Source of the DNA: Runella limosa DSM 17973
Lineage (GTDB): Bacteria; Bacteroidota; Bacteroidia; Cytophagales; Spirosomataceae
Reading direction: 5' to 3'
Assembly (NCBI RefSeq): GCF_000482465.1
Contig: NZ_KI519420.1
Span: 572,128-636,127, forward strand
DNA: 64,000 bases
The notes under the pieces are model-generated. The model did not search any database and was not told the origin of the DNA. It saw only the letters and a program-made list of their open reading frames with translations. The first letter of the stretch is position 1; every line of letters begins with the position of its first letter. A program made the translations under genes and the position numbers. Below are positions 42,801 through 50,936 of this stretch, piece by piece.

Positions 42801-43263
42801 TTCCAATTTTACCAAGGGCTCGAGCAGCAGGGCCACTCAATTGTGCGTCTGCCAAGTAGTTGGCCAACGTACCTACTACCTCGTCTTTACCCACTTGTTG
42901 AAGTTGAAAAATCAGAAAGGCTTGGTTGTTTTTATCGCTCACGCGAGGTAGAGCTTCGGCGTAGGCTTCGGCAGCTATTTTCCGCCATTCATCCTTGCCA
43001 GCTTGGGTAACGTAATACGTAAAACCACCCACCGCGTATTGTACTTTGGCGTGTTCCGCCTTATCGGGCGATGAGAGTTGCGAAGCCAAAGCCGTGATTC
43101 CTGTTTTGCCAAGTGCCGCCATGTCGTCCATGTTTTTTTGCTGCTGTTTGGCGTTTTGGGAGGGAAATTGCCGTAAAAGATTGGTAATTCGGGCATCCAC
43201 TTGCGCCTTGACGGCGGTGGTACTTAGCCAGAGTCCTAAAAGTAAATGTATGGTATATTTCAT
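39826..43263 (-). CDS. Secreted HEAT-repeat protein with two DUF1080 (3-keto-glycoside hydrolase-type) domains
   Basis: 1145 residues with a signal peptide (about 1-20). Residues about 25-710 are alpha-helical HEAT/armadillo-like repeats rich in alanine (AARALGKIGTAQATKAL and similar). Two DUF1080 domains follow, starting FVSLFNGKDLTGW at about 718 and FKVLFDGTNMFEW at about 930, each with the family's RGSPQVQVWD or TELQILDNE strand. The C-terminus is a lysine tail. DUF1080 proteins have been shown to cleave 3-keto-glycosides. The Gfo/Idh/MocA gene just upstream on the same strand fits this, as such oxidoreductases make or reduce 3-keto sugars. Confidence 0.85.
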   Translation of the reverse strand: MKYTIHLLLGLWLSTTAVKAQVDARITNLLRQFPSQNAKQQQKNMDDMAALGKTGITALASQLSSPDKAEHAKVQYAVGGFTYYVTQAGKDEWRKIAAEAYAEALPRVSDKNNQAFLIFQLQQVGKDEVVGTLANYLADAQLSGPAARALGKIGTAQATKALNQALSTATGEAQISLIEALGDAKVSDAAPAIERIAAGATGNLQKVTLYALAQIGGNTSVYTLSNAAAKANYSYDVANATSSYLVYLERLVENGQKALAVKSATALLKNAPSDKQTPTRTAALKILADAQGALSVPSLQKAVASPAIEERIAALKLAQKFLTPANTQQWIAALPRFKPEAQAEVITMLGQADAKTALHALLKQLSSKVSVVKIAAIGASAKIGQESVLKNLLDVLKKSSDDEVKAVKTALLSLKGDNVVNQVATALPTQPANAQVALLEFLAARAADSKIDVVLGQLKNNDPSVKNAAFAALKRVSMPKDLPTLYELLGSVSTPTELLATQEAITAALKGTGNANQQTQLLLGQINNVNAEKKPAYLRVLANIGTRKALQFVSSSFTNGSSSAQQAALAALANWSDVSAIPELHNIGKSTTDPSFTEQAVAGIIRAVTASKQNPTQRVLSLREALSIAKTSAQKESVLKELVRNRTFNALLLAGPYLDDASLQQTAAQVVINAALSNKDFNGTTVRSYLNKALNFASSDAQKEAVRKHLAELPAGDGFVSLFNGKDLTGWKGLVANPIARAKMHPDTLAAKQLKADENMRKGWVVKDGDLVFTGHGDNLCTVKKYRDFEMFVDWKIEPKGDAGIYLRGSPQVQVWDTSRVEVGAQVGSGGLYNNQKNPSKPLKVADNAIGDWNTFRIIMKGDRVTVYLNGELVVDNVILENYWDRKLPIFASEQLELQAHGTLVAYRDIYVKELPSPEPFVLSEPEKKDGFKVLFDGTNMFEWQGNTTDYIIENGDMVIYPNRDGKGNLYTKDEYSDFEFRFEFQLTPGANNGLGIRTPLQGDAAYVGATELQILDNEAEIYKSLQPYQYHGSAYGIIPAKRGFHKPLGQWNYQEVVVKGSKIKVTLNGTVILDGDLAEASKNGTADHRDHPGLNRTSGYIGFLGHGDVVRFRNIRVKDLTVVPPVEQPAPEPAPTDKKKQKKK

Positions 43264-43295
43264 AGAAAGTCCTGTTTGGTTGCGAAAAATTAAAA

Positions 43296-43328
43296 ATTCG
43301 ACATTCTAAACTCGTTATTCGACATTTA
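43296..43328. repeat. GAATGTCGA-type motif, two copies
   Basis: ATTCGACATTCT at 43296-43307 and ATTCGACATTTA at 43317-43328, the reverse complement of the motif that accompanies the TGAG hairpins elsewhere. No hairpin unit is seen at this site. Confidence 0.5.
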
Positions 43329-43331
43329 AAA

Positions 43332-44603
43332 TTACATAGTCCAAGGGCCGCGCATGGGTTGGTCGATGAGGCGATTGGCTCCTTCGTCGTCCACAAAAAG
43401 CTGCTTGACAGGGTCAAATTTGAGCGAGCGACCCAAACGCAACGCCGTTAATCCCATGTTCACAATCGTACAAGAACGGTGGCCATTCTCTTCGTTGAGC
43501 GCAAATTTTTGACGTTTTCTTACCGCTTCGGCAAAGTCAGTTACTTGAGGCTCTGGGTCGGGGAAAGCGGCTAATTTTTTCTCCAAATCAGGAATATCTG
43601 ACCTGAAATTGGGGTAAAGTTTGCCTTTTGGTCCTTCGATATACGGAACGTTTTCGTCTTTTCCTTCGCCGTCGAGAATGATTTTACAGCCGTCGGCGTA
43701 GGTATATTCGATACGGCGCCAAGTGCCTACGGCGTCGGTATGTTGCTGTGGTGCATCAATTTCCACGCTGATGGGGCTGGTATCGTCTTTCCCGAGGAAA
43801 TACTGAATAGGGTCTAAATAATGTTGCCCCATATCACCCAAGCCACCGCCGTCGTAGTCCCAGTAACCACGGAAGGTATTGTGGACGCGGTGGGCGTTGT
43901 AAGGTTTGTATTGCGCAGGGCCAAGCCACATGTCGTAGTCAAGGTCGGCGGGAACGGGTTCGGGCGTTAGGTCAGTTTTGCCAACCCAGTAAAACTTCCA
44001 ATCGAAGCCCGTGTGGCGACTTACGGTGACTTTGAGCGGCCAGCCCAACAGCCCACTTTCTACCAGTTTTTTGATGGGACGAACGGTAGAGTTCATGCCA
44101 TAAAAGTTGGACTCGAACCGAAACCAAGTGTTGAGGCGGAAAATCCGACCGTGTTGCTGCACAGCTTCCACCAAGCGTTTTCCTTCGCCGATGGTTCGGG
44201 TCATGGGTTTTTCGCACCATACGTCTTTGCCTGCGCGGGCGGCGTCGGCGGCAATGATACCGTGCCAGTGGGGGGGAGTAGCTACGTGAACAATGTCCAC
44301 TTCGGGCAATTGAATTAGTTCTCGGTAATCCCCAAAGGTTTTTACGCCAGAGGCATTGGTGCCCAGTTCATCGAGGGCTAGTTTGATGTGTCGTTTGTCC
44401 ACATCGCACACGGCCACCACGCGCGTACCCGCGTACGGAATGTGGCCACGACCCATGCCGCCTACGCCGACGATTCCTTTGGTAAGTTGGTCGCTAGGAG
44501 CGAGATAGCCTTTGCCCAGCACGTGCCGAGGCACAATAGAAAACGTGGCTAAGGTAGCCAGCGAACCTTTGAGAAATTTTCTCCGAGAAGTCTGTGAGGT
44601 CAT
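43332..44603 (-). CDS. Gfo/Idh/MocA-family oxidoreductase, Tat-exported
   Basis: 423 residues. The twin-arginine signal SRRKFLKG lies at residues 6-13, followed by a hydrophobic stretch, so the folded NAD(P)-bound enzyme is exported to the periplasm. The Rossmann fold shows GVGGMGRGHIPY and VAVCDVD, and the family motif EKPMTRTIGEGKRLVEA contains the catalytic lysine. The C-terminal part has the Gfo/Idh/MocA beta sheet with HRVHNTFRGYWDYDGGGLGD (within about 230-250). It precedes the HEAT-DUF1080 gene by 68 bases on the same strand, and the two probably work on 3-keto-sugars. Confidence 0.9.
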   Translation of the reverse strand: MTSQTSRRKFLKGSLATLATFSIVPRHVLGKGYLAPSDQLTKGIVGVGGMGRGHIPYAGTRVVAVCDVDKRHIKLALDELGTNASGVKTFGDYRELIQLPEVDIVHVATPPHWHGIIAADAARAGKDVWCEKPMTRTIGEGKRLVEAVQQHGRIFRLNTWFRFESNFYGMNSTVRPIKKLVESGLLGWPLKVTVSRHTGFDWKFYWVGKTDLTPEPVPADLDYDMWLGPAQYKPYNAHRVHNTFRGYWDYDGGGLGDMGQHYLDPIQYFLGKDDTSPISVEIDAPQQHTDAVGTWRRIEYTYADGCKIILDGEGKDENVPYIEGPKGKLYPNFRSDIPDLEKKLAAFPDPEPQVTDFAEAVRKRQKFALNEENGHRSCTIVNMGLTALRLGRSLKFDPVKQLFVDDEGANRLIDQPMRGPWTM

Positions 44604-44905
44604 AGCAGATAGTCAATTAGGTGCTTATGTCAGTAAGGCAACAGTGACTATACATTACTCATTTTTTTTAAAATAAGGCCAAGGGTTATTGAAGAAAAAT
44701 AGAAAAGGAGGAGAAATACCCAAGCTTTGACCGTTTAATCAATTTAAAACTAAATTCATTTGAAAATTAACGACCTAGTACTATCTTTGGTCGTTGGTAT
44801 GCAAAAACATACCTAACTGTTGCGCATAGTTCAAAAGAGAGACTGTTCGACGTTGTGAAAGCTTCGCGTCAGTTTTCTTTTTTCGTTTACCAAAAAGAAT
44901 GGTAC
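44604..44905. promoter_or_regulatory. Divergent control region with a consensus promoter
   Basis: 302 AT-rich bases. On the plus strand TTTG (44759-44762), 19 bases, then TATCTTTG (44782-44789) is an exact consensus promoter. The leader of about 110 bases holds a small hairpin GGTATG-caaaaa-CATACC at 44796-44813. No gene is seen in the gap, but an in-frame GTG at 44855 would extend the downstream protein by 17 residues. Confidence 0.65.
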
Positions 44906-45346
44906 ATGAAACTGTTTTTTAAATTCATTTTTGCTTATGTGAGCGTTATATTGGGAATTGTATTTCTGGTGGTATCACTTGTCATTTTAGACATAATAGG
45001 TTGTTCTAAAGAAGAAGCCGTTGAGTTTGCAGAGTTTAAAGTAACGGATGTTTCCCAACCTGTTGAGTTTATAGATTCTATATCCAGTAGAAAATGTGAT
45101 AATTTTTTAATGGATGGATACGTAAAAATGAGTGCAACAATCACAGGTGAACTTGATGGGCGGGCTAAAGTTCTTTATGGTGTTGGCCCTGATACAACCA
45201 TTTATCTTAACCATTTTTTTATAGAGAAAGGGGAAAAAATAAATTTCCAAACCGAAGGTGATCATTACAATGATAAATTGTGGTTAAGATTTGAGCCTTT
45301 GGATTGTAAAAAGGGACACTTAACCATCAGGACAAAAATACATTAA
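44906..45346 (+). CDS. Hypothetical membrane-anchored or lipoprotein, AT-rich
   Basis: 146 residues from ATG 44906. A hydrophobic stretch (about 5-30) ends with DIIGCSKEE, which could be either a membrane anchor or a lipobox cleaved before the cysteine. The rest is a beta-rich domain with two further cysteines (SSRKCDNF and PLDCKKG) that could pair. No family recognised. It is AT-rich compared with flanking genes and has an excellent promoter, so it appears to be an expressed single gene, possibly acquired. Confidence 0.6.
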   Translation: MKLFFKFIFAYVSVILGIVFLVVSLVILDIIGCSKEEAVEFAEFKVTDVSQPVEFIDSISSRKCDNFLMDGYVKMSATITGELDGRAKVLYGVGPDTTIYLNHFFIEKGEKINFQTEGDHYNDKLWLRFEPLDCKKGHLTIRTKIH

Positions 45347-45386
45347 TCACAAAAAAGTAGAGGACTAAAAGCCATACCTCAAAACA

Positions 45387-45416
45387 AAAACATCTGTCTT
45401 AAAGCAGACAGACGTT
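45387..45416. terminator. Possible terminator between convergent genes
   Basis: Imperfect inverted repeat AACATCTGTC / GACAGACGTT with a short loop, between the 44906 gene and the leftward FkbM gene. Confidence 0.45.
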
Positions 45417-45457
45417 TGGCAGTGAAAATCGTTGGAGAGCAGTAACTGCCCATTTGC

Positions 45458-46285
45458 TTACTTAGGCGTAGCGTAAATATTAATGGTTTTTTTCCAGTTG
45501 ACAATTTCTTCCTTGGTGTTGATTGGAATAACCTCAGCGGTTGTTTCAAATTCTTCGACGTAATAAATTTGGTATCCGTGCTGGGCAATCGTCGTAAAAA
45601 GCTCCATTTTTTCAGCATCGGTATTTTTTCCAAAGCTTTCGGCTACGATTACAGGTTTGTATTGAGCTATTAAATCAGAAATTGATTTGAGGATTTCTTT
45701 GTCATAGCCTTCGGTGTCTATTTTAATAAAGGACAATTTAGGCAACCATTCTGCATAATTTTTTTCTAAAAATTGCTTCATTGGTACCCCTTTAATTTTT
45801 TCGGGGTGGACAAATTTGCCATGACGGCTATCTTTGGTGGGCGAAATCCCTCCGTTGACAAAGGAGGCTTCGGAAGAAATAAAATAGAACTCTTCTTCTT
45901 GAACCGAAATAGCAAACGGCAAAGGGTGAATTGTTGCTTTATCTTGATTGAGCAAAGCGTTTTCCTGTAGAATTTTAAATACGTAAGGGTTAGGGTCAAA
46001 TCCTAAAACAAGCCCATTTTTTCCCGCTGCTAACGCCATCGGGACGGTTGTATCTCCAATATTTGCCCCAATATCAATGGCCAAATCCCCTTCTTTGATA
46101 AACTGACGGAAAAAATCGACGGTTTCTTGTTTTAGCCCAAGTGGCGTAATGAATGGATTTGTCCATTCTGCAAAATCAACTTTGCCTTCTTTTTCCAAAT
46201 AATATTGCTGAAGGCGGGATGGATACTCTTTGGTAAAACGTCGAGCTACTTTTCGTCGAAATGAGTTTTTGAAGTAATTAAACAT
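45458..46285 (-). CDS. FkbM-family methyltransferase
   Basis: 275 residues. The class I methyltransferase fold shows IDIGANIGDTTVPMA at about 74-88, VLGFDPNPYVFKIL and the FkbM phrase SFIKIDTEGYDKEILKS. The first 45 residues are basic (RRKVARRFTKEYP). FkbM enzymes O-methylate sugars, polyketides and other metabolites. In Bacteroidota they are frequent in surface glycan loci. No glycosyltransferase is adjacent here, so the substrate is unknown. Confidence 0.85.
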   Translation of the reverse strand: MFNYFKNSFRRKVARRFTKEYPSRLQQYYLEKEGKVDFAEWTNPFITPLGLKQETVDFFRQFIKEGDLAIDIGANIGDTTVPMALAAGKNGLVLGFDPNPYVFKILQENALLNQDKATIHPLPFAISVQEEEFYFISSEASFVNGGISPTKDSRHGKFVHPEKIKGVPMKQFLEKNYAEWLPKLSFIKIDTEGYDKEILKSISDLIAQYKPVIVAESFGKNTDAEKMELFTTIAQHGYQIYYVEEFETTAEVIPINTKEEIVNWKKTINIYATPK

Positions 46286-46360
46286 AGAAATGATGATTTT
46301 AGAGAAGATTCAATGGAATATATGGCGAATCGACCATCGAAATTTGAATGCTTTTTAGAT

Positions 46361-46834
46361 TTAAAGTAAATGCTCAATATCAGATAGGTCTTTTGGTCTG
46401 CCCGTAATTTTTTTGTCTGCTATCAAGTCTTCGAGGTTTATAAATGGAATCTCAAGGTCATTTCCATCAAAAACTTGTTTTCTTATATATGATTCGCTGA
46501 ATTTTAATGGAACATTTATTCGTGGTAAGCAATCAAGGGTATAGTAGTCAAATTCAAACTTGAAAAATGAATTTTTTGGATCTGGATTTGGCTCTTCTAT
46601 GTACGAAGTAACATCTTTACCAAGCTCTTTTACAGCTCTAAGAAGGGCATAGTAATTCTCATAAGTAGGATTGTACCAAATATCAATATCAGGTTTTTCA
46701 GTAATTTCACCAGCCATATTGGTAGAAAGCCTAGAGTGGCCATAGAAAGCGACTGCCATACCTCCAACAACTAAGAATTGTACACGGTGTTTATTTAAAG
46801 AGGTGAAGATGTGCGAAATAGGGCTGTAACTCAT
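46361..46834 (-). CDS. Nucleotidyltransferase-fold protein (AbiEii/DUF6036-like)
   Basis: 157 residues. The GGMAVAFYGHSR segment (24-35) and PDIDIWYN (48-55, acidic pair D49/D51) form the minimal nucleotidyltransferase active site. The C-terminus has RPKDLSDIEHLL, a phrase typical of MNT/AbiEii-type proteins. Such proteins act as toxins or as partners in phage-defence or toxin-antitoxin pairs. It follows a 61-residue ORF by one base on the same strand. It is AT-rich compared with its neighbours. Confidence 0.75.
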   Translation of the reverse strand: MSYSPISHIFTSLNKHRVQFLVVGGMAVAFYGHSRLSTNMAGEITEKPDIDIWYNPTYENYYALLRAVKELGKDVTSYIEEPNPDPKNSFFKFEFDYYTLDCLPRINVPLKFSESYIRKQVFDGNDLEIPFINLEDLIADKKITGRPKDLSDIEHLL

Positions 46835-46835
46835 G

Positions 46836-47021
46836 CTATCCCTTTGGTGTGGGCTTGTGATTTTTGGAGGTTACGTTTTTTTTTTGTTCATCCCTAATAT
46901 GCCCCATGAAGGTATCGAACATAGCGTGGCGCTTCATTACCTCAGTGGCATTAACTGAATTTATTGAAGTTGTGCTATCTTTCATTTCATGAAAGCTACT
47001 ATATTTTTCTTTCTTATTCAT
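46836..47021 (-). CDS. Small ORF paired with the nucleotidyltransferase gene
   Basis: 61 residues, charged and without transmembrane segments (MNKKEKYSSFHEMKDSTTSI at the start, KNHKPTPKG at the end). Not recognised. The one-base gap to the nucleotidyltransferase gene implies coupled translation. The pair could be a toxin-antitoxin module with this as the partner, but the protein lacks a DNA-binding motif. CAAATATA at 47045-47052 gives TATATTTG on the minus strand as a possible -7 element. Confidence 0.55.
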   Translation of the reverse strand: MNKKEKYSSFHEMKDSTTSINSVNATEVMKRHAMFDTFMGHIRDEQKKNVTSKNHKPTPKG

Positions 47022-47090
47022 ATGAAAGTATTTCTTCGATTATACAAATATACAAAATAAGTGAGAAATCAGTTAATAATGCGAATCACA

Positions 47091-47122
47091 AAAAAAGCCT
47101 GTCTCGTCGAAGACAGGCTTTT
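47091..47122 (-). terminator. Terminator of the atp genes
   Basis: AAAGCCTGTC / GACAGGCTTT with a 7-base loop and a T run on the minus strand, just past the atpG stop. Confidence 0.8.
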
Positions 47123-47144
47123 AAATATAAAAATCGTTGGGGGA

Positions 47145-48035
47145 TTAGCCTTGGGATAAGGCTTCGGCACCACCCACGATTTCGAGGATTTCTTTGGTAA
47201 TGGCCGCTTGGCGTGAGCGGTTGTATTCCAAACGCAACGCTTTCAAAAGCTCTTGAGCGTTGTCGGTGGCTTTGTCCATCGCCGTCATACGCGCACCGTG
47301 TTCCGAAGCATTAGATTCGAGTACAGCACGGTACAATTGAATTTTGAGCGTCTTAGGAATCAAATCTTGCACGATTTGCTCTTCTGATGGCTCAAATACG
47401 TAGTTAGCGCCTGAAGCAGATACGTTTTGTGATGCTGTTTCGTCAGCGACGATAGGCAAAAACTGTTCGGTACGGATGATTTGGGTCGCAACGTTTTTAA
47501 ATTCGTTGAAAACCACTTCTACCGCGTCGTATTTTCCAGCTTCAAAGTCGGCCATGATGCTTTCAGCGGCTTCTTTTACGACGCCAAAGCTCAAACGAGT
47601 ATATACATCCATGTAGGTTGTATTTACGTTGAAGCCCCTGCGCTGAAATGCTTCACCTCCTTTTTTTCCCAACGCCAAAATCTCTACATTGCCTTTGGCA
47701 GCTTGCGTAGCGTATTTTTCGTTGATGAGAAGGTTGGCGGCTTTAGCGATATTGGAATTGAACGCCCCACAAAGGCCACGGTCAGAAGTAACAGTGACAA
47801 TCAACACTTTTTCTACCGAACGGACCTGCTTAAATGGGCTTTCTGCGGCGGTTTCAGCTCCTGCTGATACCGTTGCAAGCATTTCACTCAACTTCTTGGC
47901 GTAAGGGCGCATCTGAATGATGGCGTCTTGCGCACGGCGAAGTTTAGCGGCGGCCACCATTTTCATGGCCTTCGTAATTTGTTGCGTCGAATTAACCGAC
48001 GTGATTCTACTGCGAACTTCCTTCAGTGAAGCCAT
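47145..48035 (-). CDS. atpG: ATP synthase gamma subunit
   Basis: 296 residues, the central rotor stalk of F1. The N-terminus MASLKEVRSRITSVNSTQQI, helix TKAMKMVAAAKLRRAQ and the C-terminal helix ARMTAMDKATDNAQELLKAL are family hallmarks. It is normally the gene directly after atpA. Here a methyltransferase gene lies between them and a 70-base gap precedes atpG. Whether one message spans all three is not known. A strong terminator follows. Confidence 0.96.
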   Translation of the reverse strand: MASLKEVRSRITSVNSTQQITKAMKMVAAAKLRRAQDAIIQMRPYAKKLSEMLATVSAGAETAAESPFKQVRSVEKVLIVTVTSDRGLCGAFNSNIAKAANLLINEKYATQAAKGNVEILALGKKGGEAFQRRGFNVNTTYMDVYTRLSFGVVKEAAESIMADFEAGKYDAVEVVFNEFKNVATQIIRTEQFLPIVADETASQNVSASGANYVFEPSEEQIVQDLIPKTLKIQLYRAVLESNASEHGARMTAMDKATDNAQELLKALRLEYNRSRQAAITKEILEIVGGAEALSQG

Positions 48036-48105
48036 TGTGTGTTACCGTTAACTGTTATTTGTTAATAGTTTCCGTATAGGATAAAACTATTTAAACTTAC
48101 TGCTT

Positions 48106-49026
48106 TTACTTGGTTTTTCTCAGCCAAATACTCGACCCTCGTCCGCGTGTGGCGTAGGTTGGCATGTGCTTAGATAGCCATTCTGAATGAAACGTTTGAA
48201 GAAAATCGTTGTAAAACAACACTTCAAACTGATTTTGGTACATCAAAAATGCCCGCATCATGTAGGCTTCGTTCCAGCCAAAACGCCCGTTTCCGTCGAT
48301 TACCCACGCTTTGGGATACTCAAAAGGATAAAATACGTCGTGAACGTGAACGATAACCCCAGGTTTGAGGCGCGGGAATATCTCGAACAAGAAATAGTTG
48401 ACGTCGCTTCCTGTTTTTGATACGTGGGTCGAATCAATAAACAAGATGTCGTTTTCGCCTAATTGCTCAAAATACTCCACAGGAATATCCTGCAATGTTT
48501 TTTCAAAAATGGTTGTCTGTTGGCGATCGGCGGGTGTCAACAACGAATACAAACGGTCGGGATAAGGCTCAATAAATGTGAACTTTACGCTTTGGTTCAA
48601 AAAACGTTCGTTGGTATCCAACATCACAGCCGACGAAAACCCAGATCCTGCTTCAATGATGTGCTTGGGCTTAAAATGCCGCATCATGCAATGCAGCGTG
48701 GTGGCGTCGGCGTGAATAAAATATTTGTTGACAAAATAATACCGAAAGCCTTCTTGGGGGTTGTCCGTAAACGGAACACTCCCAAAGTAAGACGAGGCAA
48801 ACGTCTGCATCAAGGCGACTTGCGCTTCTTCGCGAAGATCAATACCTGGCAACGTCCGTGGAGGAGGTGTGGGGTAAATCTGTTCTTCACGTTTACGTAT
48901 TTCGTCCACCGATACAATCGGGCTATAAAAATGCCCTGCGGGTACCCGTGTGCGATATTTTCCGATAAATCGGGCTACGTCCCCAATGAGGGGCGTAGCC
49001 TTTACGATTTCTTTGATGCGAGACAT
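48106..49026 (-). CDS. Class I SAM methyltransferase (Methyltransf_24-like) inside the atp gene cluster
   Basis: 306 residues. The SAM-binding motif is HIIEAGSGFSSAVML at about 139-153. ENDILFIDSTHVSKTGSDVN and PGVIVHVHDVFYP are strongly conserved in this methyltransferase group, often found in polysaccharide loci. The first 30 residues include a segment coded by a 28-base hairpin (48973-49000). It follows atpA by 27 bases and precedes atpG by 70. A link with ATP synthase is not known for this family, so simple insertion into the operon is the first explanation. Confidence 0.82.
   Translation of the reverse strand: MSRIKEIVKATPLIGDVARFIGKYRTRVPAGHFYSPIVSVDEIRKREEQIYPTPPPRTLPGIDLREEAQVALMQTFASSYFGSVPFTDNPQEGFRYYFVNKYFIHADATTLHCMMRHFKPKHIIEAGSGFSSAVMLDTNERFLNQSVKFTFIEPYPDRLYSLLTPADRQQTTIFEKTLQDIPVEYFEQLGENDILFIDSTHVSKTGSDVNYFLFEIFPRLKPGVIVHVHDVFYPFEYPKAWVIDGNGRFGWNEAYMMRAFLMYQNQFEVLFYNDFLQTFHSEWLSKHMPTYATRGRGSSIWLRKTK
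48973..49000. repeat. Inverted repeat inside the methyltransferase gene
   Basis: GGCTACG-t-CCCC-aatga-GGGG-c-GTAGCC. The core CCCCAATGAGGG is shared with the repeat-like stretch inside purH (56938-56968). It codes for the segment ATPLIGDVA. Confidence 0.55.
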
Positions 49027-49053
49027 TCGATATGAACCTGCTAATGCAGTAAA

Positions 49054-50631
49054 TTAAGCGTATTTAGGAGCGAGTTCGCGACCTAGTTTTTTGATAGTAT
49101 CTGTTACTGAATCGTCCAATTTACCAGCGCCCAATGCTTTCAACACTTCTGGATGCGAGGCTTTCAATTGGTGGATAAATTCGGTTTCAAATTCTTTTAC
49201 TTTTGAAACGTTTACTTTATCCAATACCCCGTTGATAGAAGCATAGATAATCGCTACTTGGTCGCCTACACTTACTGGTGAGAACTGACCTTGTTTCAAG
49301 ATTTCTTGGTTGCGGCGACCACGGTCGATGGTCAATTTAGTAGAAGCATCAAGGTCTGAACCAAACTTGGCAAACGCTTCCAATTCACGGAACTGCGCTT
49401 GGTCAAGTTTAAGCGTACCTGCTACTTTCTTCATTGACTTGATCTGTGCGTTACCACCCACGCGAGATACCGAGATACCTACGTTGATGGCTGGACGGAT
49501 ACCTGCGTTGAAGAGGTTTGATTCCAAGAAAATCTGACCATCAGTGATCGAGATTACGTTGGTTGGAATATAAGCCGATACGTCACCCGCTTGTGTTTCA
49601 ATGATTGGAAGGGCGGTCAATGAACCACCACCTTTTACTTTGTCTTTCAACGAAGGTGGCAAGTCGTTCATGTTTCTCGCAATTTCATCCGAGGTGTTGA
49701 TTTTCGCGGCACGTTCTAGCAAACGGCTGTGAAGGTAGAATACGTCTCCTGGATAAGCTTCGCGGCCTGGTGGGCGGCGGAGCAAAAGAGATACCTCGCG
49801 GTAAGCAACGGCTTGTTTTGACAAGTCATCATAAACTACCAAGGCAGGACGGCCAGTGTCGCGGAAATATTCCCCGATGGCAGCACCTGTAAATGGCGCA
49901 AAGAATTGCATTGGTGATGGGTCTGCCGCCGACGCCGAAACGATAACAGTGTAGTCCATTGCTCCATAACGACGGAGGGTAGCTTCTACTTGCTTCACGG
50001 TAGATGCTTTCTGACCGCAAGCTACGTAGATACAATATACTGGCTCACCTTTGTCGTAGAATTCTTTTTGGTTGATGATGGTATCGATACAAACGGCTGT
50101 TTTACCAGTTTGACGGTCACCAATCACCAATTCGCGTTGGCCACGTCCGATAGGAATCATGGCGTCAATTGATTTGATACCTGTTTGAAGAGGCTCAGTT
50201 ACAGGCTGACGGTAGATAACCCCTGGTGCTTTACGCTCAAGAGGCATTTCGTACGTTTCGCCTTGGATAGGTCCCATACCGTCGATAGGTTCCGCAAGCG
50301 TGTTTACTACACGTCCGATGATTCCTTCACCTACTTTTACAGAGGCGATTTCGCCAGTACGTTTTACGGTATCACCTTCTTTAATTTCGGACGATTCGCC
50401 GAGCAATACCGCTCCGACGTTGTCTTCTTCGAGGTTGAGGGCAAGGGCTTTGAGGCCATTTGCAAACACGAGAAGCTCTCCTGCTTGTACTTTGGTAAGG
50501 CCATAGATACGGGCTACACCGTCACCTATTTGGAGCACCGTACCTACTTCTTCGAGTTGGGCGTCGGTTTTGGCTCCTGCCAATTGTTCCCGAAGTATCG
50601 CCGAAACCTCATCCGGTCTTACAGCTACCAT
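49054..50631 (-). CDS. atpA: ATP synthase alpha subunit
   Basis: 525 residues, the non-catalytic nucleotide-binding subunit of F1. The N-terminal beta-barrel is followed by the P-loop [13 protein letters not shown] at about 171-183, [19 protein letters not shown] and the signature [14 protein letters not shown]. It is the first atp gene on this strand here. atpH, atpF, atpE and atpB, usually just upstream, are missing, and the next gene upstream is on the other strand. CAAAATTA (50671-50678) provides a minus-strand TAATTTTG -7 element, so atpA has its own promoter. Confidence 0.97.
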   Translation of the reverse strand: MVAVRPDEVSAILREQLAGAKTDAQLEEVGTVLQIGDGVARIYGLTKVQAGELLVFANGLKALALNLEEDNVGAVLLGESSEIKEGDTVKRTGEIASVKVGEGIIGRVVNTLAEPIDGMGPIQGETYEMPLERKAPGVIYRQPVTEPLQTGIKSIDAMIPIGRGQRELVIGDRQTGKTAVCIDTIINQKEFYDKGEPVYCIYVACGQKASTVKQVEATLRRYGAMDYTVIVSASAADPSPMQFFAPFTGAAIGEYFRDTGRPALVVYDDLSKQAVAYREVSLLLRRPPGREAYPGDVFYLHSRLLERAAKINTSDEIARNMNDLPPSLKDKVKGGGSLTALPIIETQAGDVSAYIPTNVISITDGQIFLESNLFNAGIRPAINVGISVSRVGGNAQIKSMKKVAGTLKLDQAQFRELEAFAKFGSDLDASTKLTIDRGRRNQEILKQGQFSPVSVGDQVAIIYASINGVLDKVNVSKVKEFETEFIHQLKASHPEVLKALGAGKLDDSVTDTIKKLGRELAPKYA

Positions 50632-50936
50632 ATTATGATATAAAGTTTATAGTGATTCATAAATTTGCCGCAAAATTAACGATAAATTTTCTTTGATAAT
50701 AGGTGAGCGTATAAAAAATGTACAATTTTTTGCTAAATAGTAGGTAGATGCTCTTGTGAGACCAAACAGCCTATTTTTGAGGCCAAAATTACGAAGCATA
50801 ACTACCGAGAGAATAAACCCCCATCGGAGGCTGATTTGAAAGGGTATCGGTAAAATTTTATTTTGGATGCACTTTTTCTTGTACCTTTGAGGGTCTTTTG
50901 TTACCCCAAAAAAATCAGCACCAACCCAGAGGTGGT
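50632..50936. promoter_or_regulatory. Divergent promoter region between atpA and the DUF5672 gene
   Basis: 305 AT-rich bases with no gene. The minus-strand TAATTTTG (50678-50671) serves atpA. On the plus strand TTTG (50862-50865) and TACCTTTG (50882-50889), 16 bases apart, serve the DUF5672 gene. Confidence 0.6.
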
